28,899 nucleotides of DNA, taken from Trichomonas tenax. Taxonomy: Eukaryota > Parabasalia > Trichomonadida > Trichomonadidae. Below the pieces are notes generated by a model. The model had not been told where the DNA came from. It did not search any database and worked only from the letters and a program-made list of their open reading frames with translations. The stretch's first letter is position 1; every line of letters starts with the position of its first letter. Below, piece by piece: positions 17,044 through 26,109 of this stretch. Position numbers and translations under genes: made by a program. Location of the stretch: assembly GCA_023091735.1 (NCBI GenBank), contig JALKBU010000660.1:1-28899 (forward strand). The letters are read 5' to 3'.

Positions 17044-18444
17044 ATGTCATCAAACATGCTCTCAGACGCACAATTTGGCGCTGCAAGTGAGTTTGTTGGC
17101 AGTTTTATGAATTCTTCTATTCAGATACAGCAAAATAAAGACGGAAAATCAAATATAACGATGATAAACGAAATTATTTCTTCTAACATTTTGAATAACT
17201 CCAACAAGAAGAGCTCAGGGTTCATATTTTACAATAAAAACGTTTTTAACTCTTTCATTTTACCAACTTATTCACATAATTTATTTTACAAAAGCAAAAA
17301 ATTCCAAAATAACGAAAAAATCACTAAATTTGCTCCAAATATGTATGTAGGAGGCGGAATTACTTCATACAGAAAGCAAAATATTCAACTTAATTTAGAA
17401 AATTCGATTTTATCAAACACAATTTTTAACAGAACGCACAAATTACTGATGTTTGGAACCAAAGATTCTTTAGCAGAGAAGGTTTCGGATGATGACGATC
17501 CTGAAAGACCAGCAGAATTCCTCGCATCGAGATTTAATCCTGTTGGAAACATTACAGACGAGTTTTCATACTTTGACAACTCAACAAACTCAGATATATA
17601 TCGTTGCTGTCTGAATTCGAAAGGCTTTTCTGCTGATTCAACAAAAAAATTTATTATTAATCGACAAAATTTTCTTTCTGAAATGAAAGCTTTCAGAAAA
17701 TCGCTATCTATCGTTAGTATGAAATATTCTATGGATTGTCGCACTCCAGTGAATGATTTTCAATTTTATCCTTTAAATTATGTGAAATTCTACGTTACAT
17801 TCCAAATTCTGCAAGAAATGTTTCAAACTTCTTCTTTGACATCAGATTGTGAGTCAATAAGTTTGTTACTAGATTCAATTTTTGATATCATTAGCAAAAT
17901 GTTTGTAAACAACGGACACCCTGTTCAATTTATATGCAATGAGACGACATTAAGATTTCTTTATATCACTTTTCTTCTTTTCCATAATATTTCAGAAGGT
18001 TTAATTAATCATCCACAATCATTGTTTTCTTTTCTCGAAAACTGTGCACTTCAAGGCATTGTTTTTGAGGGTGGAGTTATCACCAACGAAGCGCAGTTAA
18101 TCCAAAATCAGATTGAAAAAGGCGGAATTTATTGTTTCGAGCTTTCTGATTACAAAGCCCTAGCGTTGGCAGCCGAACTAAATAGAATGGACATTTCTCT
18201 TAAGATGCAATTGGAAAAAACGAATCAACAGCATTTTGATTTCAAAAATTATAATTTTTATTCTCATGATCATTATAATTACATAGCAACATTTAAATTC
18301 GTCAAGCCAATTGATATTTCCATTAGTTACGAAAGAATCAAGAACAAAAGGGTTACATATCCAATTATTCCATTAAGAGATATGTTTTCTAAATTCATTA
18401 AGGCTGAACAAGGTTCTGAACTCGAAACACAGTTACCATGGTAA
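17044..18444 (+). CDS. Hypothetical 466-aa protein
   Basis: Not recognised. Starts at ATG 17044. The N-terminal half (about 1-200) is Ser/Asn-rich and probably flexible, with an acidic DDDDPERP segment near residue 149. The C-terminal half (about 220-466) looks like a mainly helical globular domain with many hydrophobic residues (for example ETTLRFLYITFLLFHNI, about 302-318), followed by a segment with FKNYNFYSHDHYNYIATF and a KNKRVTYPIIPLRDMF stretch. No clear transmembrane span, signal peptide or catalytic motif. It is intact and has host-like composition; the next gene is about 350 bp away on the same strand. Confidence 0.7.
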   Translation: MSSNMLSDAQFGAASEFVGSFMNSSIQIQQNKDGKSNITMINEIISSNILNNSNKKSSGFIFYNKNVFNSFILPTYSHNLFYKSKKFQNNEKITKFAPNMYVGGGITSYRKQNIQLNLENSILSNTIFNRTHKLLMFGTKDSLAEKVSDDDDPERPAEFLASRFNPVGNITDEFSYFDNSTNSDIYRCCLNSKGFSADSTKKFIINRQNFLSEMKAFRKSLSIVSMKYSMDCRTPVNDFQFYPLNYVKFYVTFQILQEMFQTSSLTSDCESISLLLDSIFDIISKMFVNNGHPVQFICNETTLRFLYITFLLFHNISEGLINHPQSLFSFLENCALQGIVFEGGVITNEAQLIQNQIEKGGIYCFELSDYKALALAAELNRMDISLKMQLEKTNQQHFDFKNYNFYSHDHYNYIATFKFVKPIDISISYERIKNKRVTYPIIPLRDMFSKFIKAEQGSELETQLPW

Positions 18445-18797
18445 AATATTGTTTGTATTGTTTTATTTTGCAAAATATTAATTCTATTTTTCTCATTTCC
18501 CAGACTACAAATCTATAGGAGATCGAAATAACGTTGATATATTTGATTAAAGGAATATAAAATATATTTTGATTATTTTTTGATTAGCTCAGTATTGTAT
18601 TATATCGGTTCCCAGAAAGCCAAAAATTCGTTAGCTTTGTTTGATATATTGAAATAGAATAACATCTTCAAATATCGGGATTTAAAGTTAAAAAACATAT
18701 ACATATTTATATGTATTTCTCAATTGCATTATGAATTCATAAATTTTTAAAAATTTTTCCCGCCAAAATTTGAACAATTTTGTCTAAATATTAAAAA

Positions 18798-18887
18798 ATG
18801 GAAAATTCATCTTTAGAACAAACATTGAACGATAATACAAATGAAAGTCTCATTCGCAACCCCTTAATTTCTACACACCGCAAATGA
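18798..18887 (+). CDS. Upstream ORF overlapping the Myb start (29 aa)
   Basis: ATG at 18798, TGA at 18885-18887. Its stop overlaps the Myb ATG in the form ATGA (18884-18887). The peptide (MENSSLEQTLNDNTNESLIR and nine more) is acidic and Asn/Ser-rich. It could be a regulatory uORF permitting termination-reinitiation, a diverged N-terminal part of the Myb gene, or chance if transcription starts downstream, as trichomonad leaders are usually very short. Confidence 0.35.
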   Translation: MENSSLEQTLNDNTNESLIRNPLISTHRK

Positions 18888-19327
18888 ACAATTTTAAAGC
18901 CGGAATTACGATTTCGAAAGATTTATTTTCTCCTGCTTTAATGAGAGACGGGAAAGCTCCCGGAACCCGACAAAGGTCTACGCATTGGACACAAGAAGAA
19001 GATGAAAGACTTCTTCACGCGTTCCAAGAGCAGGGAAATTCAAATTGGGAGGCTGTGGCTCATTATGCAGGAAATGGAAGAACGAAAGCGCAATGTTCTC
19101 AACGTTTCCATTGTGTTATTGATCCTAAGATTTCAAAAGCAAATTGGACGAAAGAAGAAGAAGATAAATTACTTCGTTTTGTCGAACAATTCGGCGACAA
19201 AGCATGGACTCGTGTTGCGCAGCAGTTTGGAAACAGAACGGACGTTCAATGCAGATTTAAATGCAAACATCTTCAAAAGAAGCTCTTAATGAATGGAGCA
19301 CAAATGCAGCCGGTCCTGGCATTCTAA
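18884..19327 (+). CDS. Myb-like DNA-binding protein with two repeats
   Basis: A 147-aa nuclear transcription factor candidate. It carries two SANT/Myb repeats: HWTQEEDERLLHAF...NWEAVAHYAGNGRTKAQCSQRF (about 34-75, Trp35 and Trp55 visible) and NWTKEEEDKLLRFV...AWTRVAQQFGNRTDVQCRF (about 87-125, Trp88 and Trp108), each with aromatic third position (Phe). This is the R2R3 arrangement used by trichomonad Myb regulators to bind promoter sites. A short N-terminal segment with little structure precedes the repeats, and only about 15 residues follow. The start at 18884 is chosen because it gives an intact protein; an overlapping upstream ORF ends at it. Length is typical of small trichomonad Mybs. 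Confidence 0.9.
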   Translation: MNNFKAGITISKDLFSPALMRDGKAPGTRQRSTHWTQEEDERLLHAFQEQGNSNWEAVAHYAGNGRTKAQCSQRFHCVIDPKISKANWTKEEEDKLLRFVEQFGDKAWTRVAQQFGNRTDVQCRFKCKHLQKKLLMNGAQMQPVLAF

Positions 19328-19608
19328 TATTACTTAGATTAGCAAATTTTGTTAGATTTTGATAATATTTATATTTGTTCTTGTAAATTTGTTGCCATTA
19401 CTAAATTAGTTCTCTAGAATTGACGTGTTCAGTATTATTGAAAGAAATGTATATAATCTTGACCTTAACACGAGAAAACTGTTTTAAAACAAATAGTATA
19501 AACCTATAGCAATATTATTTTGAGTTTAAAGAATATTTCCAAAAATGACACTTACTTGACATACAGCAACTTACATGACAATTTACAGTTTACGCGACAG
19601 TTTTCAAA
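19328..19608. other. Short intergenic region, nothing recognised
   Basis: AT-rich spacer of 281 bp. The last bases before the next ATG read ACAGTTTTCAAA, an initiator-like TCA context often found at trichomonad transcription starts; that role is inferred. Confidence 0.4.
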
Positions 19609-22545
19609 ATGACTCAAGCTTTGCATTTCTTCCATTCGACGGTTATTCCTGAGACCAAAATTCAGTCATTTCTCGGCTCCAGGAAGCTTTCGTCGTCGCA
19701 GTGCGAAATAATGCTTGGTTTACACGGAACAATCCAGAAGTACACGATTTTCAGCGAAAAGGATTCAATTATCGTCAAAAATACGTTCAAATACTATACA
19801 GGGACGAGCATTGCGTGGGGAACGTTTAACGACAACTATCTTTGGACGCTAAATTCGGATAACGTAATGACAATTTCCAATTTTAAGGACCAATTCAAGA
19901 AAATCGCTAGCATACAGCTCGAAAAGAGGCAGGAACCATACAATTTGTTCGAAGCAACGCAAGATTTAAAAATTGTAATTATTGCATCGAAAGGATCCGA
20001 TTTCTGCTATATTTTGTCATTGAACAAAGATTCAATCGATGTCAACATAAAGATTCTGCACGAAATGAAGATTTTAGACATTGCTGCTGGATCAACGCAA
20101 TGTTTTCAACTTTTAACGCTGCAAAACGAAAAACAAGATGTCGTCACACTCAACCTTAAGAATCTTGAAATAACACCGAAGAACATCGAAAACACAGCGA
20201 CAAAATTAATATCGATAAAACCATCGAAGCAAAGCAGTATTCTCGCGTTATTATATCCTGACAAAGTAGAAAGCCCAGCAAAAAAGAATCCACTGGCATT
20301 GGAATCACCAATTATTGTTTATTCAAATGTTTTCAAGACGCGAATTATCATTCAAGATAAAGAAAATCACGTCAGAGGAATTGATTTGCAGTCACTTTCT
20401 ATGGACACAAACATAGAAGCACCAAGATTTACACGCATTTTCCTCCTTCCCAACAATTTAGCGTTCGGCGTTTGCGATAATGGTGATAATATAATATTCA
20501 TGGTCAGTCCAAATTCTAAAGACATTGACATGTCACAGAACGTAATTCTTGACTTGGAATCACCACTGTCAATCAAATCTGCATCATTTTTCAACGGAAG
20601 ATTATTCGCTGCAGACAGCCGTGGCGTGTTTTCATATCGATATAGCGAATTTCCACATGAAGTCGACATTCCTTATAAATCGCGTCCCCCGTTTCGTCTT
20701 TTCACTGATAACACTGATGCTTACGCAATCACTTCAGCGGAAGGAACGGAAATTGTGGGCAAAAAGGATATCATTCCTGAAGGAAAAGGTTCTTTACTTG
20801 GATTATATCAAATATCAGATATGAAATCCGTTAGCGTATATACAGATGGATTATATGTTTATGATGATGCTGATAATGACAAGCCATTAAATAGTGCAAC
20901 CGCTTGCGATTATCTCAATGAAAAACTTTTAGTTGCACACAGCAAATACAAGTTATCAATTTATGATTGCGAACATTTCGAAGAGACTCTGTCTACAACA
21001 CTCGATATTGCTGATGACACTGAAGTCACTACTGTGGCAATTTCTGAGAACTATATTGCTTCAAGCCATTATTACATGAACGCCACCATTGGCCGCATTG
21101 TTCTTTTTGGCAGCGACTTTTCAGAAAAGGATGGAATCGAAGTTCCTTCTAGAGTCACTTCGATGATATTCGTTGAACAAGGAAAGAAACTTTTTGCTGG
21201 CATGATGAACGGCACTGTTATGTCTTTGGAAACAAATGATGAGGGATATCTCATGAAATCATGTTATGTCTATATCGGGCATCCATCGATTGATTTGTAT
21301 TTCGTACGCAGTCCTGATGACGATGATGAGTTCTTTTTCGTTGACGAAAGGTTGTATCATTACTACGACAAGACATTTCACGAAGAGCAGTTTACTCCAA
21401 TGGATGCTTTTTGTTTGTCCAAAGATGAGATCGGCGTTTTCTTCTTATCGACAGCAAAAGACGGAAACATTACTGCAAGGAACTTCTGGACAGAGAGTCA
21501 AAGCACACACACGTTCTATCTCCCAATAGAAATCGAAAATACAGTCTATATTACACAAGCAGGTGATTTTGGTTTCGCAATGAGTATCGCAAATAATAAC
21601 AGTTTTACAATTCATGTTTTTGATTTCGAACGTCTCGAAGTTTTAGGAAATATGACTTTTGAAGGAAAAGCATCAACAATCATTGCTCATAAGTCCAAGG
21701 ATATAATTAAAATACTCGCAGCTGATTGCGGAAAAAGTTCTACAATTTATGGAATTATTTTCGATGGCAAAAAATTCTCACTTCAATTCACGCAGCAACT
21801 TGAAGATATCATTACATCTATCTGTTTAATTGGCCATAAGGTTGTTATCGCCGCCCGAAACTTGATTCGTGTTGCTAAATTCATTGAAACAAAGCTTCTA
21901 TATTCATATGCAAGAACATCTTTTTGTAATGATGTTACAATGCTCGTAACACATGGCAGATACATTTGGTGCTCAGTTGATGGCTACAGCGTCGCTGTTC
22001 TCTCATACAACAAGCACGATGACAGATTCGAAGGTGTTGGTCAGTTCCAGCATCTCTCAGATAAAATCACTTCGATTGCACCAATTGATGATTTAACTGT
22101 TTGCTTTTCTACATCGTGCGGTGATATTTTCTTCATTTCTATTGATATTAATATTGTTCTCGGCCTTAAGACATTCTCCATGGAGTCATTACCTATGTTA
22201 AATATTATCGGCCACGTTAATGTCGGAAGAGATGTTATAGCAATCTTTAGAAAGGACTCAATCATATACTATCTCATCAAAGACGGCACTATGGGCGCTT
22301 TGCATCCAGCACCTTTGCTCACAGAGTTCAGACGTGCCGAAAGATACCAATTCTCTGCACTCAAGAAGTATTCGCAGGCTGTTGGTTTCTTCCATGCAGG
22401 GCATTCTCTTTCAGCACAGAAAGGAGTTGTTGACATAGATTTCATCGAATGCCTTAATCAGCAAAATATTATATCTGAACCAGAAAATGTTTCGGAAGTA
22501 ATGGCAGCAATCTCGCACGCAAATATCAATATAGTTCTTAAGTAA
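19609..22545 (+). CDS. CPSF_A-family beta-propeller protein (SF3b3/DDB1/CPSF160-like)
   Basis: A 978-aa protein with almost uniform beta-strand content and no membrane span. The C-terminal third matches the CPSF_A region of the SF3b3/DDB1/CPSF160 group: a propeller blade with VVIAARNLIRVAKF and YIWCSVDGYSVAVLSY (about 745-805), then GDIFFISID, and the closing segment FRKDSIIYYLIKDGTMGALHP with a Gly-rich turn, followed by FIECLNQQNIISEPENVSEVM, equivalent to the helical tail. This family builds three-propeller scaffolds in pre-mRNA splicing (SF3b), mRNA 3' processing or ubiquitin ligases. The visible features do not separate these three; I lean towards SF3b3 because the start region EIMLGLHGTIQKYTIF resembles it. 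It is somewhat shorter than animal members (1140-1440 aa) and has an acidic PDDDDEFF loop near residue 565. Confidence 0.65.
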   Translation: MTQALHFFHSTVIPETKIQSFLGSRKLSSSQCEIMLGLHGTIQKYTIFSEKDSIIVKNTFKYYTGTSIAWGTFNDNYLWTLNSDNVMTISNFKDQFKKIASIQLEKRQEPYNLFEATQDLKIVIIASKGSDFCYILSLNKDSIDVNIKILHEMKILDIAAGSTQCFQLLTLQNEKQDVVTLNLKNLEITPKNIENTATKLISIKPSKQSSILALLYPDKVESPAKKNPLALESPIIVYSNVFKTRIIIQDKENHVRGIDLQSLSMDTNIEAPRFTRIFLLPNNLAFGVCDNGDNIIFMVSPNSKDIDMSQNVILDLESPLSIKSASFFNGRLFAADSRGVFSYRYSEFPHEVDIPYKSRPPFRLFTDNTDAYAITSAEGTEIVGKKDIIPEGKGSLLGLYQISDMKSVSVYTDGLYVYDDADNDKPLNSATACDYLNEKLLVAHSKYKLSIYDCEHFEETLSTTLDIADDTEVTTVAISENYIASSHYYMNATIGRIVLFGSDFSEKDGIEVPSRVTSMIFVEQGKKLFAGMMNGTVMSLETNDEGYLMKSCYVYIGHPSIDLYFVRSPDDDDEFFFVDERLYHYYDKTFHEEQFTPMDAFCLSKDEIGVFFLSTAKDGNITARNFWTESQSTHTFYLPIEIENTVYITQAGDFGFAMSIANNNSFTIHVFDFERLEVLGNMTFEGKASTIIAHKSKDIIKILAADCGKSSTIYGIIFDGKKFSLQFTQQLEDIITSICLIGHKVVIAARNLIRVAKFIETKLLYSYARTSFCNDVTMLVTHGRYIWCSVDGYSVAVLSYNKHDDRFEGVGQFQHLSDKITSIAPIDDLTVCFSTSCGDIFFISIDINIVLGLKTFSMESLPMLNIIGHVNVGRDVIAIFRKDSIIYYLIKDGTMGALHPAPLLTEFRRAERYQFSALKKYSQAVGFFHAGHSLSAQKGVVDIDFIECLNQQNIISEPENVSEVMAAISHANINIVLK

Positions 22546-22779
22546 TATATATTATAGTAAATATTCTGTTTTTATATAATTATTACATATTTTTTATTTT
22601 AAATTTTAAAATCATAAATGTTTTTTATCCAATCTGTGTTTATTTTCCTCTTCAAAGCAAATAGAAAGAAATGCATAATATACTGATAGTATAGAATAGA
22701 TAAATTCTATTTTGAAATGATGATATCAATTGATTAACTTAATCGAAGAAATCTGACAATAAAAGTTACATTTTCATAC

Positions 22780-22799
22780 TCTCAAATACATTTGGGAAA
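22780..22799 (+). promoter_or_regulatory. Duplicate of the BTB gene leader
   Basis: Exact 20-bp copy of 23184-23203 with no gene behind it. Confidence 0.6.
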
Positions 22800-23183
22800 T
22801 GAATTGATAGCATCATAGATACTAATTGAGGCTTTAAAAATAATGATTCAGCATTTTTAAAGATAACTTCAATAATGAGTGTTTTAGAACGATGCGAAAT
22901 ATTTTTTTTATTTAAAGTGACATTTCATTAGCAAATTGATGTGTTTAAAGGTAATTGATAAGGAAAAAGATGTTTTCTATTGATATCTGTTGAGTTGTAT
23001 CTCAGATATTCAATGTTTTATTGAAGTTCATCACTTCAAATTAAATCATCTTTTATAAGTGATTTTGACACAAAATAAAGTTGAAAAGTCTTTAGTTGTG
23101 TTTCTTAGATTACAATAAAATGATAAATTTAGCGAAGTGAGAAAATTTGTCATTTTTTTTTTGATGATTTACATTCCACCATT

Positions 23184-23203
23184 TCTCAAATACATTTGGG
23201 AAA
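23184..23203 (+). promoter_or_regulatory. Probable initiator/leader of the BTB gene
   Basis: TCTCAAATACATTTGGGAAA abuts the ATG at 23204. A TCA initiator-like core is included. Conservation as an exact duplicate suggests a functional leader or recent duplication. Confidence 0.5.
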
Positions 23204-24163
23204 ATGGAGACAATAAAGTGCAATGGAATCGAATACAAAGTCTATGGAGACTATTTTGCAAGCATTTCACCATTTTATTCTGAATTTCGAATGACAGGAA
23301 AGAATTCATTGTATATAAAGTGCAAAAATGAAACATTTCAAGAATTTTTAAACGCATGCCAAAAGAAATCTTTCAATATAACAGCAGAAAATATTGATGA
23401 CTTTTTATTAATTGCGATAATCTTCAAAATACAACGATTAGTAGACTTCCTGACATATACTAGAAACAACATTAATCAGCAAAAGTCTATTATTGATTCA
23501 ATGCAGTCTGAGATTTCAAAACTATCGAAAAAATTTGACAAACAGCATCACGAGATAGAAATTCTCTAAAGAAAACAGTTGGTTATTCCTGAGCGATCAA
23601 ATTCCACACATATTGAAATTAATTCTCCAAATGCAATTAAAGTCATCGAATTCACAGGAAAACCAATGAAAGGAATATTCTTTTGGCTTCGGCAGCAGAC
23701 ATCTGAGTCTCTTGCATCAGCAGGAATCGTTAAATGCAGTGCATCATCGACAAGTCACATTTCGAACTATGTCGACGACTTAATGGAGAACATTAGGTTA
23801 TGCAAATGGATTTCGACACCTAAGAAGTGATCATGGGTGAAAATTGATTTCATTGACAAAGTTTTAACAATGCATGCGTACACAATAAGAATTCCTTCTG
23901 CTCTTGGTGTTGGATGGACTCCAAAGTCGTGGATTGTCGAAGTATCAACTGATGAAATAACATGGCAGATATTTGATGAACACAGGAACAACAACGAATT
24001 CGAGAATGTCGTAAATATCTGCACTTGGACTGGCACTGATGCTGGACCTTTTCGATACATAAAAATCACGCAGACGGAGTCATCAAACCCAGCTGAAGCG
24101 TATTTTACTCTCTGCGCTTTGGAGTTCTTCGGCTCCATTCAAAATAGACCTGCATTTTTATGA
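23204..24163 (+). pseudogene. BTB plus F5/8-type-C domain protein with two in-frame stops
   Basis: A single reading frame of 320 codons is interrupted by TAA (23567-23569) and TGA (23828-23830), with no frameshift. The N-terminal part has a BTB-like fold start (METIKCNGIEYKVYGDYFA, then SPFYSEF) and the helical region NIDDFLLIAIIFKIQRLVDFL (about 65-85), followed by a coiled-coil (QSEISKLSKKFDKQHHEI). After the first stop comes a discoidin-like domain that runs through the second stop: VIEFTGKPMKGIFFWLRQ, then HAYTIRIPSALGVGWTPKSW, VEVSTDEITWQIFDE, FRYIKITQTESS and ALEFFGSI. This BTB-coil-F5/8C arrangement is a large trichomonad family, probably adaptor or surface-recognition proteins. Both stops fall between or just inside domains. 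The rest is well preserved, so the loss is recent. Confidence 0.75.
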
Positions 24164-24526
24164 ATTATATTCTTCAAAAACGCAAATGAATTATTGTATC
24201 ATTAAATGAACAATAATTTCATGTAAAAGGGGGTGAATCAGCAATAATTGTATCGCCATCGAATTCAAGCAGTTTAAAAATAATTCATTCCGCAGTATTC
24301 TATAAATTAGAAATCTTTCGACATTCAAATTGATTTAAAGAGCCCTTTTGTTGATTTTAGATATTGGAGCATTTGTTCAGTCGATATTCTCTTGTTATTT
24401 TTAGTGTTCAATCGCTCCAAGTTAACTATTTATTGGCGAATAGAGTCGATATATTTTTGTTGTTTTAAAGAATTTAAATATGCTGTAAAATTCATGAAAA
24501 TTCAAACATTTTATATCAATTTAAAT
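24164..24526. other. Intergenic spacer, nothing recognised
   Basis: 363 bp of AT-rich sequence between the convergent BTB pseudogene and the zinc-protein gene. No hairpin or repeat of note. Confidence 0.4.
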
Positions 24527-25030
24527 CTATTTGCGACAAACTAAACAACCAATTGAAGGAATAAATGGATTTTTGCATTTATCACACATTTTATAAATTT
24601 GTTGCTTATCATCCATGAGTATATGCTTTGAACAGTATCTGCTGTTTGGTATCGCATAATTTGTGCAATTTTCAATTTTACAAATTTGATAAATTGTATT
24701 TTCACTTAATATTTGGCGCCATTGGTATCTTTGTCTCCTTAATTCTTCCAATCGTGTTTCATCTCCATTTATTAAAGTATTTAATAATGTATTATATTCT
24801 TGTGAAATTTGTTCTTGTTTATGCGATGTTTCATTCTGAGATAGAAAGTGCGAACGAGTGCTATCGTAATCTTGATCCAACTCTGATTTTTTAGGAGTTG
24901 ATATTTGATGAAGTTCAAATTTTTCGACATTTTCTGGGTTGGCAATAATTTTCGCATCATCCGGCGGCAGTTCTGTTGGTATCGGAAGTCCAAGTTGCGC
25001 AAAATGTTGAGATATTTGACTCGATTTCAT
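24527..25030 (-). CDS. KANSL2-like C3Hc3H zinc protein
   Basis: A 167-aa probable nuclear protein. The C-terminal region contains ICKIENCTNYAIPNSRYCSKHILMD (C117, C122, C133, H136), which fits the zf-C3Hc3H pattern found in KANSL2/INO80D-type chromatin proteins (C-x4-C-x10-C-x2-H, then D-x-x-Q), followed by C149-x2-C152 and C162-x2-C165, a second zinc-ribbon-like set. The N-terminal half (1-75) is polar and disordered; a coiled stretch, DETRLEELRRQRYQWRQIL, lies at about 90-108. Related proteins sit in histone acetyltransferase (NSL) complexes; such a role here is an inference. Divergent from the Tom40-like gene with an 85-bp spacer, which may be a shared promoter. Confidence 0.65.
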   Translation of the reverse strand: MKSSQISQHFAQLGLPIPTELPPDDAKIIANPENVEKFELHQISTPKKSELDQDYDSTRSHFLSQNETSHKQEQISQEYNTLLNTLINGDETRLEELRRQRYQWRQILSENTIYQICKIENCTNYAIPNSRYCSKHILMDDKQQIYKMCDKCKNPFIPSIGCLVCRK

Positions 25031-25115
25031 TTTTATGACGATTTAATACAATATTTTGCCAATCAAAATTGCCATGTAAAGAACTATTTTGCAAATCTGA
25101 CTTGTAAAATTAAAA

Positions 25116-26012
25116 ATGAAAATGTTCAAAGAAGCAAAACAAACAAAATGTCTTCCATATCAAAATTTTGAAGGAGAATTGGTTGGACCAACAACTTTGC
25201 CGCCAAATAATTCGTTTGAAGTCGTTTATTCTAAGAAATTGAAAGATTATGGAAACTTAATTGGTGTTTTTTCAATGAAACCAAGGATGTATCCACTCAA
25301 ATACGCACAGCAGGCCGGAGAACAAGAGTTACCAGGAAATGCTGCATTAAATTTCACTTCTGAAAAATTTGGATTTCCAATTTCGATCGATATTGCCCGA
25401 GACTCACCAATATTGTTCTCTACCACACTTCCTGTCATCGATAATCTCGATATGGCGCTTTCAGCGACATTAGAAAAAAATATGAAATTATCAATCACTT
25501 TGAATCACATTACACCATATACAAATACATCACTTAACTATTCACTTTCCAGCTCTTTCAAAAATGTAATGTATGACTTCAGAATTGCTTCTGGTGTTCC
25601 TAAGAAATATTTTGCAGGACTCGGAGCAACAATATCATTGAATGGACCATCAGAGTATAATCTCATTGCATCAATTCCATTTAAAAAGATAAACGCCGGT
25701 CTGCTTGTGACAATGAGTGAATCAAATTTACATTATTCCTTCATAGCAACGAAATATGCATCACAGAATACCATTGCAAGTACTGTTTTACAATTTGATC
25801 CAAAGACACTTCGCTCTGACTTGCTACTTGGCTATCAGAGGGCCTTCATGAGCTCCAGAGTCTTCGCTGTTGTTAACATGAAAGGATCAATGGGATCTGC
25901 ATTCCAGAAAGATTTTAATGAAAAATATTCGATGATTATCTCTTCATTCGCCGACCATGTTCAAAAATTATATTCTTTCGGCATCTCTTTGACAATAAGA
26001 GATACAAACTAA
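25116..26012 (+). CDS. Tom40/VDAC-like beta-barrel, probably hydrogenosomal outer membrane
   Basis: A 298-aa protein. Beyond a short N-terminal segment (about 1-50, with FEGELVGPTTL), it consists of amphipathic beta-strands separated by short turns (for example SISLNGPSEYNLIASIPFKK and SNLHYSFIATKYA), and ends in a good beta-signal, YSFGISLTIRD (G-x-x-L-x-I, about 287-297), used for insertion by the Sam50 machinery. This is the build of Tom40 or VDAC porins of about 300-350 residues; trichomonads carry divergent Tom40-like import channels in hydrogenosomes. No signal peptide is visible. Tom40 is favoured over VDAC from length and N-terminal extension, but the two cannot be separated by eye. 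An ATG two codons downstream is an alternative start. Confidence 0.65.
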   Translation: MKMFKEAKQTKCLPYQNFEGELVGPTTLPPNNSFEVVYSKKLKDYGNLIGVFSMKPRMYPLKYAQQAGEQELPGNAALNFTSEKFGFPISIDIARDSPILFSTTLPVIDNLDMALSATLEKNMKLSITLNHITPYTNTSLNYSLSSSFKNVMYDFRIASGVPKKYFAGLGATISLNGPSEYNLIASIPFKKINAGLLVTMSESNLHYSFIATKYASQNTIASTVLQFDPKTLRSDLLLGYQRAFMSSRVFAVVNMKGSMGSAFQKDFNEKYSMIISSFADHVQKLYSFGISLTIRDTN

Positions 26013-26109
26013 TTTATTTTTTTTTTTATTTTGTTATTTAAATAAAGACAAATGTATTTATATATATAAAATAAAACAAACAAATTTATAACTATATATG
26101 GATATTATA

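Larger units (their letters stand above)
22546..23203. other. 650-bp spacer with a duplicated leader sequence
   Basis: No gene. TCTCAAATACATTTGGGAAA occurs at 22780-22799 and again immediately before the BTB pseudogene ATG (23184-23203). After the first copy an ATG is followed by a stop after one codon, so it looks like a duplicated promoter-leader whose gene has been lost. Confidence 0.6.

Noticed and set aside
17385..17744. 119-residue minus-strand frame inside the 466-aa gene
   Set aside because: Antisense shadow without its own features.
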